Below, one piece after another: positions 30,258 to 38,854 of a stretch of 64,000 nucleotides of DNA. Where the stretch lies: contig JAUIKL010000006.1 of assembly GCA_030430625.1 (NCBI GenBank), forward strand, positions 1 through 64,000. Reading direction: 5' to 3'. The notes under the pieces are model-generated. The model was not told the origin of the DNA, did not search any database, and saw only the letters and a program-made list of their open reading frames with translations. Made by a program: the position numbers and the translations under genes. The first letter of the stretch is position 1, and every line of letters starts with the position of its first letter. Source of the DNA: Gemmatimonadota bacterium (GTDB lineage Bacteria; Gemmatimonadota; Gemmatimonadetes; Longimicrobiales; Gaopeijiaceae).

Positions 30258-32735
30258 TTACTGCTGCGGTGATTCGTGTGCCTCGGCGTCGGCGGCGATC
30301 GCGACCCCACGGCTCATGCGGAAGGCGGGGCTCAGCACGACCCCGAGGATGTAGCTCGACACGCGGTCGTCGTTGTCCGCCGCGTCCCTCTCCATCTCGC
30401 GGATCGTCGGCATGTCGTAGTACTCCACACGCCGCCCGATGGCGTAGGCCATCAGGTTCTTCGCGAAGGTTCGGCGGAAGACGCTCGGCCGCTTGAGGAT
30501 CGTGCTGCGGAGTCCGGCGGGGCCGTTGATCGGCGTCCCGTCGTACAGCTCTCCGCTCGGATCGATCTCCCCGAGGTTCTCCTTGATCCGCCACGCGCCC
30601 GTCACGTCGAAGTTGTCGAGCGCGAGTCCGATCGGATCGATGACGTTGTGGCAGGACATACACGCCGGGTTGTCCCGGTGCATTTCCATCCGCTCGCGCG
30701 TGGTGAGCTGACGCGAGCCCTCGGAGCTCTCCGTCTCGTCGAGGTCCGGCACGGCCGGCGGGGGGGGCGGCGGCGGGCTGCCGAGCAGCACCTCCATCAC
30801 CCACTTCCCGCGCAGGACCGGGGAGGTGCGGTTCCCGTGGGACGTCATCATCAAGATGCTGCCGTGTCCGAGCAGGCCCCGCCGGTTCTCGTCGGCAAGC
30901 TCGACGCGGACGAAGTCGGACCCGGTGACGCCGGGGATACCGTAGTGATCCGCCAGCTGCCCGTTCACGAAGGTGTAGTCGGCGGTGAGCAGCTCGAGGA
31001 TGCTCCGGTCCTCCTGCACGATGTTGTGGAAGAGCAGCTCGGTTTCCCGATCCATCGCCTGCTTCAACTGGTGGTTGAAGTAGGGGTAGAGCTGCGCGTC
31101 CGGATTGATCTTCTCCAGGTCCTGGAGACGCATCCATTGGGAGGCGAAGCGTGTGGCGAGCGTCTCGGCCCGCGGATCGGCCAACATGCGTTGCGTCTGC
31201 CGGACCAACTCGTCCTCGTCCGTCAGCTTGCCATCGGCGGCCAGTCGGATCAGCTCGTCGTCGGGAGGCGATGCCCAGAGGAAGAAGGAAAGACGCGATG
31301 CCAGGTCCGCGTCGTCCAACTCGTAGACCTCACCCGGATCGACGCCGTCCGGCGTGCTCTCCAGGCGGAAGATGAAGCGCGGGCTGGAGAGGATGGCCCA
31401 GATGGCGTTGCGGATGCCGATCTCGAAGCCGCCCTGCGTCCGACCTTCGTCGTAGAAGGTCATCAGCTCGTCGACCTCACCCCCGCGAAGCGGGCGGCGG
31501 AAGGCTTCGGCAGCGATGCTCTCGATGATCTCCTCGGCACACGGCTCCTCTTCGTCCGGTGCCGTAGGACGGCAGGAGAAGATGCGGCGCCGAGCCGGAG
31601 TATCGGAGAGACCGGTCACGGAGAAGGGGCCGGACACCGAGAGGTCCCGGATGTGCGGCACCGTCGTCACACCGTAGCCGACACCCATGTTCGGATCGGC
31701 CAGGGTGAAGTCGAGCGGCGTGATCAGGTCGGTGACCGGGCCCTCGCGCTCCATGAGGAAGGCCGCCGTCACCTTCTGCGGCCCCGCGTTCACGTGGATC
31801 GGGGGCGTCTCCCACCGGAGGCCGGTCGGATCACCCTCGTTCGTCCAGCGGTCGAGCTCGATCAGCGCGACCCGCTCCCCGTTCACCGCCACTTCCACGC
31901 GGCTCGTACCCGCCGTCAGCCCGAACAGCTGTCCGTCCGGGCTCGGGTGCATGTCCAGCTCGAAGACGTACTCCCCGTCCGCCGGGAAGTTGTGCGTCAC
32001 CGCCGTCCCACCGCGTGTGCCGTACGGCGTCCCCTCGACGTGGCCGACCTGGGACACCGTCTTGGGGATCTTGTACACGGTCGTGGCCGGCGCGGCCGCG
32101 ATGTCACCCACCGCGTCGCGGCTCACCTGCGCGGCGGCGCGCATGTAGCCCTCGATCAGCGTGGCCGAGAGGATCTGGGTGTCGGCGATGTTGTCGAAGT
32201 TCTCGCTGAGCGTCTCCGTCGGGAGGTACGCCGACGCGTCGACACGGATGCCGAAGAGGTCCTCGATGGCGGACTCGTACTCGGCCCGGTTCAGCCGCTG
32301 GAAGGTTCGCCGACCCGGGTCGGGGTTCCGTCGGGCGACGTCGTCGAGCTGTTCCTCGAGCGTCTCGGCCAGGATATCGAGCGAATCCCCCGCCGGGCGA
32401 CGCACCCCGGTGGGCGGCATCATCCCGGCTCGCAGCTTGTGGATGATGCGCTCGGCCGTCTCGGCGTTCTCGTGGGGTGCGCCGACGTCGAACTCTTCCA
32501 GGGAGAGATCACCGCGAAGCCGCCGCTCGTTGTGGCAGCGGACGCAGTACTCCTGGATCACGTTGTTCAACGCCTCGTTCGAGACCTCGGAGCCGTCGAC
32601 GGCGTGCACCGCCGACGCCGTCGCGTTCGAGCCGTATCCGCGGTCGGCGCCGCGCGTGTCGATATCGTCCACGAGGCCGTTGGCGCCGAAGACGGCGGCA
32701 AGCCCGGCCACGAGGGTCGTCCAGATCAGTTTCAT
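30258..32735 (-). CDS. DUF1592/DUF1588/DUF1585 protein with cytochrome c motifs
   Basis: An 825-residue secreted protein. After a signal peptide, CVRCH (residues 64-68) is a c-type heme motif in a PSCyt1-like domain with LSLEEFDVGAPHENAETAE and MMPP. The DUF1587, DUF1595, DUF1592 and DUF1588 regions follow, and a second CMSCH (about residue 692) precedes DPIGLALDNFD and the closing DUF1585 part. These planctomycete-type cytochromes are predicted to be oxidoreductases acting outside the cytoplasm. It heads a three-gene operon with DUF1552 (12-bp gap) and the ankyrin protein. Confidence 0.92.
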   Translation of the reverse strand: MKLIWTTLVAGLAAVFGANGLVDDIDTRGADRGYGSNATASAVHAVDGSEVSNEALNNVIQEYCVRCHNERRLRGDLSLEEFDVGAPHENAETAERIIHKLRAGMMPPTGVRRPAGDSLDILAETLEEQLDDVARRNPDPGRRTFQRLNRAEYESAIEDLFGIRVDASAYLPTETLSENFDNIADTQILSATLIEGYMRAAAQVSRDAVGDIAAAPATTVYKIPKTVSQVGHVEGTPYGTRGGTAVTHNFPADGEYVFELDMHPSPDGQLFGLTAGTSRVEVAVNGERVALIELDRWTNEGDPTGLRWETPPIHVNAGPQKVTAAFLMEREGPVTDLITPLDFTLADPNMGVGYGVTTVPHIRDLSVSGPFSVTGLSDTPARRRIFSCRPTAPDEEEPCAEEIIESIAAEAFRRPLRGGEVDELMTFYDEGRTQGGFEIGIRNAIWAILSSPRFIFRLESTPDGVDPGEVYELDDADLASRLSFFLWASPPDDELIRLAADGKLTDEDELVRQTQRMLADPRAETLATRFASQWMRLQDLEKINPDAQLYPYFNHQLKQAMDRETELLFHNIVQEDRSILELLTADYTFVNGQLADHYGIPGVTGSDFVRVELADENRRGLLGHGSILMMTSHGNRTSPVLRGKWVMEVLLGSPPPPPPPAVPDLDETESSEGSRQLTTRERMEMHRDNPACMSCHNVIDPIGLALDNFDVTGAWRIKENLGEIDPSGELYDGTPINGPAGLRSTILKRPSVFRRTFAKNLMAYAIGRRVEYYDMPTIREMERDAADNDDRVSSYILGVVLSPAFRMSRGVAIAADAEAHESPQQ

Positions 32736-32873
32736 GACTACGATATACGCCCGGATCTCCAGACGGGCTAGGAGAATCCGCCCATCTCGGTGACACGGCC
32801 AGACACCCCGTGTGACCTCATCGAGCCGGTCCGCCCGCGGACCTCCCCGAGTCGATCGTCCCTCCGGCGAGTC

Positions 32874-35540
32874 CTACTCCGCGCCGAGCACTTCGATCGG
32901 GTCGACGCGGGAGGCCCACCGAGCCGGTCCGAGAGTGGCGGCCAGTGCGGAGAGGAACGCCGTTGCGACCGTCATCCCGATCACTACGGGATCCGAGGCG
33001 GTGACCTCGACCAGCAGGCCCTCCACGGCTCCACTCAGAGGGATGCACAGGAGGAGGCCGACGACGATCCCCGCTGTTGCCATGGCCAGGCCCTCACGCA
33101 GCACGAGCCGCCGGACATCTTCCGCCGCCGCACCGAGAGCGAGTCGAACGCCGATCTCGCGGTACCGCTGCCGGACGACGTACGACACGACCCCGAATGT
33201 GCCCAGCGAGGCCAGGCCGAGGCCGAGCGCGGCGAAGACCGACATGAGGCGGACGAGGAAGCGCTCACGCTCCAGAGCGTCCACCAGGCCGTCGGCCACC
33301 ACCCCGATGTGGTCGATCGGTTGGCCCGGATCGATCGTGGCGAGAGCTTCGCGGATCGGGAGGATCAGTTCGTCCGGATCACCTGAGGTACGCACGGACA
33401 GCATGAAGTAGCCTCTCGACACGTCGGTCGGCATGGGGGAGATCCACTCCATCTCCGCCCCGCCGTCGTCGAAGCCGTTGAGGTAGAGGTTCTCGACGAC
33501 GCCGACGACCGTCGACCATTCGCCGTCCTCTCCCAATCGGAATCGCTCCCCGATCGGGCGCTCCGTCCCGAACAGCCATCGAGCCGTCTCGACGTCGATG
33601 ATGTGGGGACGCGCCTCCAGATCCTCGTCCTCCGTGAAGTTCCGCCCGGCCACGAAGCGGAGACCGAACACCTCGGCGAACGACGCGTCGACCCAGGCGA
33701 ACGGGAAGACGTCGGGTTGGTCGGACGGGATCGGTCCCTCCTCCGGCATCGCCGCGTCCCCGAAGGTGATCCCGCTCCGGGGCGGCGCGCCCGAACTCAA
33801 CGCCACGCCCTCGACGCCCGGCAAGGCCCTGAGGAGTTCCGCCGCTTCCTGGAAGTACACACGGCGATCCTCGTCCTCGGGGTAGCGACTTTCGACGAGC
33901 CCGGGCTGAATGGTCACCACTCTCTCGGCGTCGAAGCCCGCGTCGGTGCCGACGAGCGTCGCGAAGCTCTTCCCGAAGAGGCCCGCTCCCACGAGGAGGA
34001 CGACGGACAACGCGACCTCGGCCACGACCAGACCTGCCCGCCACCGTCGGGTGCCTCGGCCCTCGGTCGTGCGGGCCCCGATCCCTCGGGCAGCCGCGCT
34101 CGTCACGGCGCTGAAGAGCGGGGCGGCACCGAAACCGAGACCGACCGCCGCGGACAGCAGAATCGTGAAGAGGCCGACCCGTCCCGTCAGCTCGACGGGG
34201 GTCGCCGCCGACCCACTGACCTGGTTGGGCGCAAAGGCCAGAATCGATTCGAGTGTCGCGAGCGACACCAGGATCGCCAGCACCGCCGCGGCGGCCGCGA
34301 CGAGGAGGGCCTCGATCGCGAGCTGACGGACGACGTGCCCGCGCCCCGCACCGAGAGCCAGCCGAACGGCGATCTCGCCCTGCCGCGACGAGCCTCGGAC
34401 GAGGAGGAGGTTGGCGGCGTTCATCCCCGCCACGAGGAGGATGAGGAAGGCGCCGCCCATCAAGACGTGGAGGGCGCGTTCGGTGCTCCTGTTGGCCCTC
34501 CACCTGCCGATGGGCGCGATCCGCGCCTCCGCGAAGCCGGAGAGCTCCAGCCCCTCTTCGACGAGGGCGGCCTGGAGGACCTGGGCGCGTTCGTGGACGA
34601 CCGTCGAGTCCGAGTCGACGGGGAGGCGAGCCACGAGCCCCATCTGATCGCGCTCGGACATCGCGTTGATCTGGTCGGCTCCGAGCGCGGTCCAGACGTC
34701 CCGTGGCGCCGTGATCGGGTAGCGAAAGGATTTCGGCATGACGCCGACGATCGTGTACTCGGCACCGTCCAGGACGATCATGCTGCCCAGTACGTCCCGG
34801 TCCCGACCGAAATCCGACGCCCACCGCTCTTCGCCCAACAGGGCCACTGGAGTGGCTCCGGCGGCACCGTCCGACGCGGTGAACGAGCGACCCAGCAGGG
34901 GTTCGATGCCGAAGATCTCCACGAGTTCGGGCGTCATCGCGACGACCTCGATCCGTGTGACCGCACCCTCTTCGCGCTCCCACACCCGGTCCGCGCGTCG
35001 CCAGAAGCCGACGGCTTCGAGGAAGTCGGCCTCGTCCCGCCAGGCGAGGGCGCTTCCCTTGTAGAGCTGGGTGAGGCTGAAGCCCGTCTCGGAGTCGTAC
35101 GGCGAGACGTCGACCAGCCGGTCCACGTCCGCGTACGGCAGCGGCCGAACGAGCACGGCGTCGACCACCGTGAAGATGGCCGTGTTCGCTCCCACGCCGA
35201 TGCCGAGGGTCAGGAGCAGCGTGAGTGTGAAGAGCGGTGCTCGACGCAGGCCGCGAACGGCCAACCGAACATCCCTCGCGAAGCTCTCGATCCGATCGCG
35301 CCCATCCATCCGCCTCACCTCACGTCGTTGCAGCGCCACACACTCCGCCCGATACCGGCTCACCTCTCCGAACGCCCGCTCCGCCTCGGCCCTGGCCGAA
35401 GGCTCGTCGAGCCCCTCTTCCATCAACTCGTCGACACGCATCTCGATGTGGTGCCGGATCTCGAGGTCGACCGCCTCGTCGGGCCAGGCGTCGGCCCGGG
35501 CTCGGAAGAAGGCGCCGAGCCTCGGACGTTTCGGACTCAC
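32874..35540 (-). CDS. ADOP-type permease, module 2
   Basis: An 888-residue permease with an N-terminal ADOP domain (IRHHIEMRVDELMEEGLDEP and RAFGEVSRYR, about residues 27-75), two MacB-like periplasmic cores and two FtsX domains (about 380-480 and 780-885). The GTG start overlaps the PadR stop (GTGA). The architecture matches the canonical ADOP better than module 1. Substrate unknown. Confidence 0.92.
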   Translation of the reverse strand: MSPKRPRLGAFFRARADAWPDEAVDLEIRHHIEMRVDELMEEGLDEPSARAEAERAFGEVSRYRAECVALQRREVRRMDGRDRIESFARDVRLAVRGLRRAPLFTLTLLLTLGIGVGANTAIFTVVDAVLVRPLPYADVDRLVDVSPYDSETGFSLTQLYKGSALAWRDEADFLEAVGFWRRADRVWEREEGAVTRIEVVAMTPELVEIFGIEPLLGRSFTASDGAAGATPVALLGEERWASDFGRDRDVLGSMIVLDGAEYTIVGVMPKSFRYPITAPRDVWTALGADQINAMSERDQMGLVARLPVDSDSTVVHERAQVLQAALVEEGLELSGFAEARIAPIGRWRANRSTERALHVLMGGAFLILLVAGMNAANLLLVRGSSRQGEIAVRLALGAGRGHVVRQLAIEALLVAAAAAVLAILVSLATLESILAFAPNQVSGSAATPVELTGRVGLFTILLSAAVGLGFGAAPLFSAVTSAAARGIGARTTEGRGTRRWRAGLVVAEVALSVVLLVGAGLFGKSFATLVGTDAGFDAERVVTIQPGLVESRYPEDEDRRVYFQEAAELLRALPGVEGVALSSGAPPRSGITFGDAAMPEEGPIPSDQPDVFPFAWVDASFAEVFGLRFVAGRNFTEDEDLEARPHIIDVETARWLFGTERPIGERFRLGEDGEWSTVVGVVENLYLNGFDDGGAEMEWISPMPTDVSRGYFMLSVRTSGDPDELILPIREALATIDPGQPIDHIGVVADGLVDALERERFLVRLMSVFAALGLGLASLGTFGVVSYVVRQRYREIGVRLALGAAAEDVRRLVLREGLAMATAGIVVGLLLCIPLSGAVEGLLVEVTASDPVVIGMTVATAFLSALAATLGPARWASRVDPIEVLGAE

Positions 35541-35881
35541 GCCCCGCCCGCGACCTCGACGACGCGCCCGATCACGTCGACGTACTGGGACCAGTCGGCC
35601 TCCTGCCGAACGACCTGCTCACGGCCGGCGGCCGTGACGGTGTAGAACTTGGCGCGGCGATTCTTCTCACTCACGCCCCACTCGGCCTCGACCCACCCTT
35701 TGCGTTCGAGCCGGTGCAGCGCGGGGTAGAGTGCGCCCTCCTCGATCTCGAGCGCGCCACCCGAGGCATCCCGGATCCACCGCAGCACGCCGAAGCCGTG
35801 TCGGGCATCGCCACTCTTGAGTGACTGCAGGATCAGGAACTCGAGCGTTCCCTGCAGCAGCTTCGATGTCGGATTCATCAC
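35537..35881 (-). CDS. PadR-family transcriptional regulator, module 2
   Basis: A 114-residue PadR protein with LLQGTLEFLILQSLKSGDAR, the HGFGVLRWIRDASGGALEIEE region and GALYPALHRLERKGWVEAEW as recognition helix. It is more typical of the ADOP-linked PadR group than module 1. The start could also be the second ATG (35878). It lies four bases from overlapping the permease and next to repeated CCTAAA/AGGTGA elements that are likely operators. Confidence 0.9.
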   Translation of the reverse strand: MMNPTSKLLQGTLEFLILQSLKSGDARHGFGVLRWIRDASGGALEIEEGALYPALHRLERKGWVEAEWGVSEKNRRAKFYTVTAAGREQVVRQEADWSQYVDVIGRVVEVAGGA

Positions 35882-35905
35882 CCCTCCCCTAAATGCGCCA
35901 AGGGA

Positions 35906-35923
35906 AGGTGAACGGCCTCACCT
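35906..35923. promoter_or_regulatory. Inverted repeat and direct repeats upstream of PadR module 2
   Basis: AGGTGA (35906-35911) and TCACCT (35918-35923) form an inverted repeat. CCTAAA-(5-6 bp)-CAAGGG occurs twice in the same orientation, from 35888 and from 35921, 33 bp apart. Both lie within 60 bp of the PadR start, where a self-repressing regulator would bind. Confidence 0.5.
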
Positions 35924-35960
35924 AAACGTGCAAGGGGTGACACCTACGGTACCCCATACG

Positions 35961-35992
35961 ACGGAAGCCCGGACCGAGGTCCGGGCTTCCGT
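35961..35992. terminator. Strong hairpin after the caspase-like gene
   Basis: Fifteen-base-pair perfect arms starting ACGGAAGCCC and ending GGGCTTCCGT around a 2-base loop. It lies 23 bp after the stop of the caspase-like gene (minus strand) and before the PadR gene region, with no U-tract. A terminator or an mRNA-stabilising hairpin. Confidence 0.65.
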
Positions 35993-36014
35993 AGCCGACC
36001 AACGAGCGGGCGGC

Positions 36015-38681
36015 CTAGTGGAACACCACCTGGTACGGGCGGATGCTCCCCCGGTCGACCACGAGGTGCTGGAAGCCACCCTGGGGCCCGCCCGTCCGCA
36101 CGTACGACGCTCCGTTCTGGGAGCTGTCCATCCCCGGGCGATCGGCACGCACGTCGTCCCGGTAGCGCTCGTGCAGGTACTGGCTGAGCTCGATGGCGTT
36201 GATCGAGCCGTCACCGTCGGCATCGGCCAGCCCTGCGCCCACGCCCTCGGCCGCGAAGACGGACAGGTATCCGCCGGCGCGGAACTTGGCCGCCACCTGG
36301 GACGTCACGTCCTCCTCGGACGAAAAGAAGCCGATCCGGCCCGGCGCCGAGATGACGTCCTTCGAGAAGCCACCGCTGAAGCAGGCGTCGAGGACGATCA
36401 CCGACGTTCCACCGTCGACGAGCGCCATCAGCTCGTTCATCTGATCGTCGGTGATGTCGGCGTCGTACATGGCCAGCGTCTCGTCGAGCCCGTCCGGGTC
36501 CGCCCGGTCGAAGCCGCCCTGCCTCGGGACGCGCCCACCGTGACCCGAGTAGAAGAAGACGAAGGTGTCGTCGGGGCCGATCCGCCCCGACAGGGACTCG
36601 AACGCCGCGCGGATGTTGCCCACCGTGGCCTCGGAGTCGGTGAGGACGACCGAGTTCTCGGCACGCATCCCCCCGCCCTGCTGCATGGCCGAGGCAAAGT
36701 TCTCGGCGTCTTCGGCGGTGAAGGCCAGGTTGCTGGCCCGCCCGCCGTAGTCGCTGATCCCGGCGAAGATCCCGTAGACCTGCCCGCCACCCGATCGGGC
36801 CGGCCCGTTGTCCGCGGCCGTCGACGTGCTGCTGTTCAGGGTCAGCGCGTACGACCCGGTCTCACCGGGTCCGTACGACGTCGCCATGACCCGGTAGCGG
36901 CCCGATTCCCGCAGCTGAACCGAAACCCGGGACAGGTCGGTCCGACCGTCGGCGTCGTCGTTCTCGTCGAGCATCTCGCCGTCCGGCCCGGCCAGCCCGA
37001 CGTACGAATCGAAGCCCTGGGACTCCATCTCGACGGTGACGACCTGACCGGCCTGACCGTTGAAGACCCAGATGTCCCGGTACTCGCCCGCTTCGAGCGT
37101 ACCGTCCCCGCTCTGGAGTTCCCCGCGGGCGGGCTGTCCGAACTGGAGCGTTTCGACGTCGCGCTGGCCCGTCGAGGCCACCGTCGACGCGCCCGTCTCG
37201 ATCGTGACCGAGTAGTCTCCCGTCTCACCGGGCTCGTACGTCGTGACGATGACGCGGTACGTCCCGAGCTCGGTCAGCTCGGCCTCCACACGGCTGCGGG
37301 AGGTCGACCCGTCGGCGTCGTCGTTCTCCTCCCGGAAGTCGTTCGGCCCGAGCACCATCACGTACGTGTCGAAGTCGCTCGACTCCAGCTCGACGCGGAG
37401 GTGTTCACCGGGGCGCCCCTCGAAGGTGTACTCGTCGAGGTACTCACCCGAGTTCAGCTCGGAGTCGCCCGAAGACAACGTGCCGCGTTCCGTCCGCGAC
37501 CCACCCGCGGACGCCGTGGCGCTCCCGGTCGAGAGGAGGAGGTCGTACGAACCTGCCTCTCCCGGCTGGTAGGAGGTGACGACGACGCGGTACTCGCCGT
37601 TCTGGGTCAGGGGCTCGGAGACGAGCGAGCGGGTCATGTCCCCCTCGTAGTCGTCGTTGTCCGACTGCTCCCCGTCCGGCGCGATCACGATGAGGTACGG
37701 GTCGAAGTCGTCCGAGCTCAGGTCGGCTACGAGGGTCTGCCCGACCCGCCCCTGCACGCGGTACACGTCGGCGAACTCACCGCTGTCGAGCGTCTCGTCC
37801 CCGCTGGCCAGGCTGCCGGACTCGCGGCGGGTCTCCCCGGCCGCGACCGCGCTCCCACCACCCGAGGCGGCACCCGAACCCCCGACGTCGACGGTCAGAG
37901 CGTAGCTCCCGGTCTCCCCCGGCTCGAACGTCGTCACCATGACCCGCCAGTCACCGCTCTCGGTGGCGTCCACCTCGACGCGGGAGCGCGACTGCGAGCC
38001 GTCGAAGTCGTCGTTCTCGCTCGGATCCCCACTCGGCGACTGAACGATCAGGTAGGTGTCGAAGTCGGACGAGGTGAGGTCGGCCACGAGCGTCTGCCCG
38101 GCCTGGACCGGGTAGTAGTACTCGTCGAAGAACTCGCCGGAGTTCAGGGTCTCGTCCCCCTTCTGCAACTGACCCGTCTGTCGCGAGCCACCGGCACCAC
38201 CGCCACCGCTCGCGAGGGCCGCGGTCGGGGCGTACGCCATGATGGTCCAGACACACGGCTCGATCGAGCAGGTGATCATGTCGACCCGCACCTCGTACGT
38301 CGCGTTGGCGTTCACCTCGACCTCGAAGGTCGGAGTGGCGTCGAGCGCCACGTCGGTCGCCAGCTGCTGACCGCCGGTGTCGAAGATCGTCAGATCGAGA
38401 TCCGTGCAGTCGCTGTCGCAGAGCCCGACGATGCGAAACGGAATTCCCGGAACGAGCGGCAGCGTCACCCGGTCGTTCGAGCCGGCTTCCAGCGAACCGT
38501 ACAGCGGCACCTGGAGCGCGCGGATCAGCCCCTCGTCCGAGAGCAACCCGTCGATCTCCCGCCACAGGTTCTCTACGGCTTCGGGGGCGTCCTGGGCGGA
38601 CGCCGGCAGGGCGACGGCGAGGGATGCAGCGAGACAGAAGACGGCACCCCAGCGAGGGGAGACGGCGTACGAGCGTACCAT
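36015..38681 (-). CDS. Secreted caspase-like (C14) protease with four PPC-type repeats
   Basis: An 888-residue exported protein from ATG 38681. A signal peptide ends near ASAQ (about residue 29). An N-terminal beta domain is followed by four repeats of about 100 residues, each with LxSGDxxLxSGEYxDxY, LxSSDFDxYLIV, ENDDxDG and RVxVTTYEPGETGSYxLT-type blocks (about 170-600), like bacterial prepeptidase PPC domains. The C-terminal caspase fold (about 625-885) has the dyad His714 (FYSGHGG) and Cys767 (VLDACFSGG). DADGDGSINAIEL near residue 818 resembles a calcium-binding EF loop. Caspase fold and dyad are clear; substrate and whether it is an active peptidase are open. Confidence 0.88.
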   Translation of the reverse strand: MVRSYAVSPRWGAVFCLAASLAVALPASAQDAPEAVENLWREIDGLLSDEGLIRALQVPLYGSLEAGSNDRVTLPLVPGIPFRIVGLCDSDCTDLDLTIFDTGGQQLATDVALDATPTFEVEVNANATYEVRVDMITCSIEPCVWTIMAYAPTAALASGGGGAGGSRQTGQLQKGDETLNSGEFFDEYYYPVQAGQTLVADLTSSDFDTYLIVQSPSGDPSENDDFDGSQSRSRVEVDATESGDWRVMVTTFEPGETGSYALTVDVGGSGAASGGGSAVAAGETRRESGSLASGDETLDSGEFADVYRVQGRVGQTLVADLSSDDFDPYLIVIAPDGEQSDNDDYEGDMTRSLVSEPLTQNGEYRVVVTSYQPGEAGSYDLLLSTGSATASAGGSRTERGTLSSGDSELNSGEYLDEYTFEGRPGEHLRVELESSDFDTYVMVLGPNDFREENDDADGSTSRSRVEAELTELGTYRVIVTTYEPGETGDYSVTIETGASTVASTGQRDVETLQFGQPARGELQSGDGTLEAGEYRDIWVFNGQAGQVVTVEMESQGFDSYVGLAGPDGEMLDENDDADGRTDLSRVSVQLRESGRYRVMATSYGPGETGSYALTLNSSTSTAADNGPARSGGGQVYGIFAGISDYGGRASNLAFTAEDAENFASAMQQGGGMRAENSVVLTDSEATVGNIRAAFESLSGRIGPDDTFVFFYSGHGGRVPRQGGFDRADPDGLDETLAMYDADITDDQMNELMALVDGGTSVIVLDACFSGGFSKDVISAPGRIGFFSSEEDVTSQVAAKFRAGGYLSVFAAEGVGAGLADADGDGSINAIELSQYLHERYRDDVRADRPGMDSSQNGASYVRTGGPQGGFQHLVVDRGSIRPYQVVFH

Positions 38682-38781
38682 CGAAGCTCCAGATTCACGG
38701 ACATGCGGGGAGATCACCCTATCCGAGAAATATGTGGGCCTCTCCGGAGGGGAGCCCGACTTTTTTTCGGCTCGAGCAAAA

Positions 38782-38807
38782 GGGGGCGGCCCCTTCGGAC
38801 CGCCCCC
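38782..38807 (-). terminator. Rho-independent terminator of the Ig-like lipoprotein gene
   Basis: GGGGGCGG and CCGCCCCC arms with a 10-base loop, followed on the minus strand by TTTTG. It lies about 50 bp after the stop at 38855. Confidence 0.75.
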
Positions 38808-38854
38808 CCACACTTCGATCGTGACGCTCCCCTGCGGCTGAGCGCTCGTTCGGC

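Noticed and set aside
30276-32771. Long plus-strand frame opposite the DUF1592 protein
   Set aside because: High-GC antisense frame; the minus strand has heme motifs and correct operon spacing.
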